This document shows, in pieces, positions 63,087 to 64,000 of a DNA stretch of 64,000 nucleotides. This DNA is from CAYPEK01 sp964409645 (GTDB lineage: Bacteria; UBP15; UBA6099), in assembly GCA_964409645.1 (NCBI GenBank), contig CAYPEK010000001.1, forward strand, positions 1 to 64,000. The letters run 5' to 3'. The first letter of the stretch is position 1; every line of letters starts with the position of its first letter. The notes under the pieces were generated by a model that saw only the letters and a program-made list of their open reading frames with translations, made no database searches and was not told the DNA's origin. A program made the translations under genes and the position numbers.

Positions 63087-64000
63087 ATGCGCATAATCAA
63101 ACGCATCGAACCGTTCGGGCGTCTGATATTCCTTGCGATATGGATTTCGCTGCTGTTCGCGATCGCCACAAACATTCAGGCCGGCTGGCTCTACGTCGTT
63201 ATCTCATTCCTGATAATCCTCGGCATAGCGTCCGCCGCGATCTCCGTCAGGTCGCTGCACGGAATAAAGGTCGGCATTTCGCTTCCGGAACTCTGCGGGC
63301 GCGGCGAACCCGCCACGGCCGTCGTCACTATAGAAAACCCCGGCCGGTTCAGCCGCCAGATGATCCGCGTCGAATTGCCGAACAGCGATCAAAACGGCGT
63401 CACGTTCGACCCGCCGAACCTGCTCGCGACGTCCATACCGGCGCGATCGAGCGTGAGGATGAACGCGCGGTTCGTGCCGGCGCGCAGAGGCCCCGCGAGA
63501 ATCGAGTCGGCAACCGTAAGTTGCAGCGGCCCGACCGGCCTCTACACGAAACGCCGCGGATTTCGCGCATCCGTTTCAACGCTGGTCTATCCTAAGATAA
63601 TAATATCGGACGGCGAAGCGCTCGCGGCCGAGGCCTCACAGGAATCCTCGCCGCTCAACAGGCGGCTCATCATGGAAGACCCCTATCATTACAGCCTGCG
63701 CGAGTACGTGCCCGGAGACAGCCTTCGGCGCATCCACTGGAAACTGACCGCAAAACGGAACGAGCCGATAGTCCGCGTGAACGAGAGCAAAACGTTTGGC
63801 CTTTCCGGGATATACATAGACAACATCCGCAGCCGCTACCACTCCGAAGAAGACTTTGAGAAGTTACTCGAGCAGGCGGCGTCGCTCGCGCGGCATTTGC
63901 TGTTCGAGCGCGGAATGAGCGTGACGCTCTCCGCGGCGGCCGCTCCCGAGCTGACGGTCGAAACACATGAGATGTGGGAAAATGCACTGCGCTGGTTCGC
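63087..64000 (+). CDS. DUF58-domain protein, 3' end outside window
   Basis: 304 residues visible from the ATG at 63087 (GAGGTG 5 nt upstream), then the window ends. Two hydrophobic helices (~13-50) are followed by a beta-rich segment ('EPATAVVTIENPGRFSRQMIRVELP', 'VPARRGPARIESATVSCSGPTGLY') and the DUF58 core 'YHYSLREYVPGDSLRRIHWKLTAKRNEPIVRV' with the family's R-x-Y-x-x-G-D and R-x-I-x-W-K motifs, before a VWA-like region. Partner of the MoxR ATPase at 62141. Confidence 0.92.
   Translation, partial: MRIIKRIEPFGRLIFLAIWISLLFAIATNIQAGWLYVVISFLIILGIASAAISVRSLHGIKVGISLPELCGRGEPATAVVTIENPGRFSRQMIRVELPNSDQNGVTFDPPNLLATSIPARSSVRMNARFVPARRGPARIESATVSCSGPTGLYTKRRGFRASVSTLVYPKIIISDGEALAAEASQESSPLNRRLIMEDPYHYSLREYVPGDSLRRIHWKLTAKRNEPIVRVNESKTFGLSGIYIDNIRSRYHSEEDFEKLLEQAASLARHLLFERGMSVTLSAAAAPELTVETHEMWENALRWF

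Overview
The window looks like a chromosomal contig from an uncultivated Gram-negative (diderm) bacterium, probably an anaerobe from a metagenome assembly. The diderm call rests on an MlaE/MlaF/MlaD lipid transporter, a predicted outer-membrane beta-barrel and several lipoproteins. The anaerobe call is an inference from an ADP-forming acyl-CoA synthetase, a corrinoid-type methyltetrahydrofolate methyltransferase and two HemN/HemW-type radical SAM proteins. A run of 100 N inside carB shows this is a scaffold. The bulk is GC-rich with housekeeping-type genes. The 44-48.5 kb stretch is visibly more AT-rich and accessory. I cannot fix the phylum from sequence alone. No rRNA, tRNA or CRISPR array was seen.

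Layout. 0-3.6 kb: a partial NCS2 purine permease, a secreted multidomain protein and a STAS anti-sigma antagonist. 3.7-9.4 kb (minus): a GH78 rhamnosidase, a three-copy hairpin repeat, and the alpha and beta genes of an NDP-forming acyl-CoA synthetase. 9.5-12.2 kb: a HemN-like radical SAM protein and Ddl. 12.2-25.7 kb: a run of surface and secreted proteins (Fn3 lipoprotein, three proteins with DUF11-type or related domains, a stalk-domain beta-barrel, two FecR-domain proteins, a poly-Gly lipoprotein with a propeller). 25.8-33.2 kb: a pterin-binding methyltransferase, a membrane-anchored GH2-like protein lacking the usual catalytic glutamates, then an MreB homologue directly followed by mlaE-mlaF-mlaD. 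33.3-33.9 kb: an XRE/MazF-type toxin-antitoxin pair. 34-44.1 kb: MoeA, a secreted orphan, a YfcE-like phosphoesterase, HisC-Cmk, a MerR-like coiled-coil protein, an MFS carrier and a ferric-type ABC permease/ATPase pair.

44.2-48.5 kb is the most unusual part. A REP-associated tyrosine transposase sits among REP-like repeats, followed by an AT-rich DUF4365 (nuclease-fold) gene. Then two toxin-antitoxin-like gene pairs (MNT/HEPN and DUF4258/DUF2283) are each preceded by a copy of the promoter plus the first ~20 codons of the downstream aspartase gene. The 5' end of aspA therefore occurs three times, and each extra copy heads one cassette. From 48.5 kb on come aspA, an FAD oxidoreductase, HemW, a giant Big2-type protein with tyrosine-packed, cysteine-bounded loops, CarB, a CBM48 protein with a histone-H1-like tail, a GT-C glycosyltransferase, and a MoxR/DUF58 pair running off the end.

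Regulatory features worth noting: good sigma70-type promoters are visible in many places. At several genes the -10 box lies only 6-9 nt before the start codon with no Shine-Dalgarno sequence, which predicts leaderless mRNAs alongside ordinary SD-led genes.
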